Under the pieces are notes generated by a model, which did no database searches, was not told the DNA's origin, and was given only the letters and a program-made list of their open reading frames with translations. A DNA stretch of 7,801 nt from an uncultured Shinella sp. (GTDB lineage: Bacteria > Pseudomonadota > Alphaproteobacteria > Rhizobiales > Rhizobiaceae), in NCBI GenBank assembly GCA_946481465.1, contig CAMLOC010000143.1, positions 1 through 7,801 on the forward strand. The letters are read 5' to 3'. Below are positions 6,346-7,801 of this stretch, in pieces. How positions within the stretch are numbered: the stretch's first letter is position 1; every line of letters starts with the position of its first letter. Made by a program: the position numbers and the translations under genes.

Positions 6346-7051
6346 AACCCAGACTGTTGGGGACACGCCCGAGGGGGGCGAAGATGCTTGCCGGCGTCAC
6401 AAAACTTTCGATTTGCGCGCGCGAGAGTTCCCAGTGTGCGATGGCGAGGTCGGCGCAGCCGTCCGCGTCGCCCGCCTCGACAAGGGCGATGAACTCGTCG
6501 TGCTGGTCGGCCGCAATCGCCCGCTGGTCGGCCATTTCCGTGTTGCGCGGGCTGTAGAAGATCATGCCGATCCGGGTGTGGTCGATCAGCAGGCGCCGCA
6601 GGCTCGGCATCAGGAATTCGTTGTCGGCCATTTCGCCCATGACGGAATGAAAGCGCTCGTTCATCAGCGCGCGCTGCTCGCCGCTGCCGTCGCGGATGGC
6701 GGCGCGGAAGAGAAGCTGCGTGTCCTTGAGGCGCATGACCTGGGCACGGGTGGCGTTCTGCGCGGCAAGGCGCCCGATGGCGGCATAGACCATCGGCGCG
6801 ACGATGAAGAAATTGCGCAGCGTCTTGTGCGTCATCGGGGCGACCTGGGTGCCGCGGTTCTCGTGCAGCACCACATAGCCTTCGCCGGCAAGCTGGCGCA
6901 GCACCTCGCGCAGCGGCGGGCGGGAAATGCCGTATTCCTCGGCCAGTTCCATCTCGTCGAGATAAATGCCGGGCTCCAGCGCCTCCGTCAGAATCCGCCG
7001 TTTCAGGTCTTCCAAGCAGTTCAATTTATTGGTTTTTGCGTCGCCACTCAT
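6344..7051 (-). CDS. GntR-family transcriptional regulator, FadR subfamily with FCD domain
   Basis: A 235-residue cytoplasmic repressor or activator. The N-terminal winged helix (about 10-72) has the GntR core [19 protein letters not shown] (36-54) and wing GTQVAP (67-72). The C-terminal FCD ligand domain (about 78-220) keeps a probable metal set: Asn131 and His135 in NERFH, His184 in ADQHDEF, and His206 in IAHWE. The 22-residue spacing between the last two histidines is that of metal-binding FCD proteins. FCD regulators usually sense carboxylates or amino-acid-derived metabolites, which suits a catabolic operon. The ATG at 7051 is supported by GAGGAAG (7056-7062). It is the first gene of the minus-strand operon and divergent from the ABC ATPase gene; the dyad at 7118-7129 is its likely operator, which would make it autoregulated. 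The inducer is unknown. In family and position it resembles HypR of the rhizobial hydroxyproline cluster, but orthology is not established. Confidence 0.93.
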   Translation of the reverse strand: MSGDAKTNKLNCLEDLKRRILTEALEPGIYLDEMELAEEYGISRPPLREVLRQLAGEGYVVLHENRGTQVAPMTHKTLRNFFIVAPMVYAAIGRLAAQNATRAQVMRLKDTQLLFRAAIRDGSGEQRALMNERFHSVMGEMADNEFLMPSLRRLLIDHTRIGMIFYSPRNTEMADQRAIAADQHDEFIALVEAGDADGCADLAIAHWELSRAQIESFVTPASIFAPLGRVPNSLG

Positions 7052-7074
7052 ACAGCTTCCTCGCTATCTTTGCG

Positions 7075-7088
7075 ATGCGGTCTCGCAT
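7075..7088. repeat. Inverted repeat ATGCG-GTCT-CGCAT in the GntR leader
   Basis: Five-base perfect arms flank a 4-base centre, 24-37 bases before the GntR start codon, close to the predicted transcription start of the minus-strand promoter. It could be a second operator or a small leader hairpin. It is too short to be an intrinsic terminator and has no T-run. Confidence 0.3.
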
Positions 7089-7095
7089 GATTATG

Positions 7096-7125
7096 TTTGT
7101 AGCGCAACAGAAGACATATTGTCTA
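7096..7125 (-). promoter_or_regulatory. Candidate sigma-70-type promoter for the GntR-led operon
   Basis: On the minus strand TAGACA (7120-7125; 5 of 6 match to TTGACA) and TACAAA (7096-7101; 4 of 6 match to TATAAT) are separated by 18 bases. The -35 element lies inside the dyad at 7118-7129. Transcription would begin near 7089, leaving a leader of about 38 bases. Confidence 0.4.
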
Positions 7126-7129
7126 CAAT
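7118..7129. promoter_or_regulatory. Candidate GntR (FadR-subfamily) operator ATTGT-CT-ACAAT
   Basis: This is a perfect dyad with 5-base arms and a 2-base centre. TTGT-CT-ACAA fits the general TNGT-N(0-3)-ACNA form recognised by FadR-subfamily GntR proteins. A second dyad, AGACA-TAT-TGTCT (7112-7124), overlaps it. The site covers the candidate -35 elements of both divergent promoters, so a bound dimer would be expected to block both. Confidence 0.55.
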
Positions 7130-7147
7130 GAAAATTTGTGCTGTAAA
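7119..7147 (+). promoter_or_regulatory. Candidate sigma-70-type promoter for the ABC ATPase gene
   Basis: TTGTCT (7119-7124; 4 of 6) and TGTAAA (7142-7147; 4 of 6) are separated by the optimal 17 bases. The predicted start near 7154 gives a leader of about 28 bases. The -35 element is part of the dyad at 7118-7129. Confidence 0.4.
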
Positions 7148-7181
7148 CGCAAGAAAGAAAACACGTCGGACAGGAGGGAGA

Positions 7182-7801
7182 ATGGCCAGTCAGCCACAGG
7201 ATGCGGTGATCCGCTGTGAAGGAATCTGGAAGGTTTTCGGGGGTAATCCGAAGGAGGCCATCAGGGTCCTCCAGGAGGGCGGCCTCACGAAGAAGGACAT
7301 CCGCGAGCGGCTCGACTGTGTCGTCGGCGTGCGCGATGCCACCTTCTCGGTGGCGCGGGGCGAGATATTCTGCATCATGGGCCTGTCGGGATCCGGCAAG
7401 TCGACCCTCATCCGCCATATCAACCGCCTCATCGAGCCGACGCAGGGCGCGGTCTATATCGAGGGGCGCAACGTCAACGAGATGGGCGCCAAGGAGCTGC
7501 GCGCGGTCAGGGCCGAGAAGATCGGCATGGTCTTCCAGAGCATGGCCCTGATGCCGCACCGCAATGTCCGCGACAACGTGGCCTTCGCGCTCGAGGTCCG
7601 CGGCATGCCGGAGGAAAAGCGCCACAAGGTCGCCAGCGAGGCGATCGAGGCCGTCGAGCTCACGGGCTGGGATCTGAAATATCCCGACGAGCTTTCGGGC
7701 GGGATGCAGCAGCGCGTCGGGCTCGCGCGCGCCATCGCCGCCAATCCGTCGATCCTCCTGATGGACGAACCGTTCTCCGCGCTCGATCCGCTGATCCGGC
7801 A
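7182..7801 (+). CDS. Glycine betaine/quaternary amine ABC transporter ATP-binding protein (ProV-type), C-terminus cut by window edge
   Basis: The 206 complete codons encode the nucleotide-binding subunit of a ProU/OpuA-type importer, which powers uptake of glycine betaine, proline betaine, choline, carnitine or related compounds at the inner membrane. Walker A is GLSGSGKST (67-75), the Q-loop Gln is 119, the signature is LSGGMQQR (171-178), and Walker B is ILLMDEP (191-197) with Asp195 and Glu196. The N-terminal extension before Walker A ([12 protein letters not shown], then a KKDIRERL segment) is the ProV/OpuAA type, distinguishing it from short amino-acid ABC ATPases. ProV proteins are about 350-400 residues, so the remaining part of the ATPase domain and any C-terminal CBS domains lie off the right edge. 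The ATG at 7182 is preceded by AGGAGG (7172-7177). It is divergent from the GntR gene and shares its control region. Permease and periplasmic binding-protein genes would be expected next. Exact substrate not determinable. Confidence 0.94.
   Translation, partial: MASQPQDAVIRCEGIWKVFGGNPKEAIRVLQEGGLTKKDIRERLDCVVGVRDATFSVARGEIFCIMGLSGSGKSTLIRHINRLIEPTQGAVYIEGRNVNEMGAKELRAVRAEKIGMVFQSMALMPHRNVRDNVAFALEVRGMPEEKRHKVASEAIEAVELTGWDLKYPDELSGGMQQRVGLARAIAANPSILLMDEPFSALDPLIR

Larger units (their letters stand above)
7052..7181. promoter_or_regulatory. Divergent promoter/operator region between the GntR gene and the ABC ATPase gene
   Basis: This 130-base region is clearly richer in A/T than the flanking genes. 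It contains both ribosome binding sites (GAGGAAG 7056-7062 on the minus strand; AGGAGG 7172-7177 on the plus strand), candidate promoters in both directions, and three short dyads. Its arrangement suggests joint control of uptake and catabolism. Confidence 0.75.

Noticed and set aside
4376..6492. Long plus-strand frames (4376-5683 and 5407-6492) opposite the aldehyde dehydrogenase and DapA-like genes
   Set aside because: Shadows of the opposite-strand genes in GC-rich sequence; their His/Asp/Gly/Arg-rich translations match no family.
7026..7625. 199-codon minus-strand frame across the divergent region and the ABC ATPase gene
   Set aside because: It is antisense to the ProV-type reading frame, overlaps the GntR start and runs through the AT-rich regulatory region.

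Overview
The window is GC-rich and densely coded, with strong G/C bias at third codon positions and AGGAGG-type ribosome binding sites. The protein set (MttB-family methyltransferase, GlxA-type AraC regulator, FCD GntR regulator, ProV-type ABC ATPase) points to an alphaproteobacterium, most likely a member of the Rhizobiaceae or a close relative. This assignment is inferred from protein character, not from a database match.

Layout. Positions 1-7051 are all on the minus strand. In order of transcription: a GntR/FCD regulator (6344-7051), a DapA-family lyase (5428-6333), a PuuC-like aldehyde dehydrogenase (3926-5425), a DadA/PuuB-like FAD amine oxidoreductase (2583-3929), a GlxA-family AraC regulator (1547-2554), then after a 157-base gap an MttB-family (trimethylamine methyltransferase-like) gene that runs off the left edge (1-1389). 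The first five genes are packed within 0-28 bases of each other, with two stop/start junctions that overlap or nearly touch, so they look like one operon. The mttB-like gene has its own upstream region, containing a 10-bp-period direct repeat. On the plus strand, divergent from the GntR gene, a glycine betaine/quaternary amine ABC transporter ATPase begins (7182 onward) and runs off the right edge.

Control. The 130-base divergent intergenic region is AT-rich compared with the genes. It holds a 12-bp dyad, ATTGT-CT-ACAAT (7118-7129), of the type bound by FadR-subfamily GntR proteins. The dyad overlaps the best -35 candidates of both divergent promoters, so the GntR protein probably controls its own operon and the transporter together.

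How the parts fit. The reading is an uptake-and-degradation locus for a quaternary amine (a betaine). The ABC importer brings the compound in, the MttB-like protein removes a methyl group onto a corrinoid protein (not in the window), the FAD enzyme oxidises the resulting amine or N-methyl amino acid, and the DapA-like enzyme and aldehyde dehydrogenase process the carbon skeleton. The FAD enzyme + DapA-family enzyme + aldehyde dehydrogenase + GntR set has the same family composition as bacterial trans-4-hydroxyproline catabolism. Hydroxyproline betaine or a similar compound is therefore an attractive but unproven substrate. No RNA genes, insertion sequences, CRISPR arrays or clear intrinsic terminators were seen.
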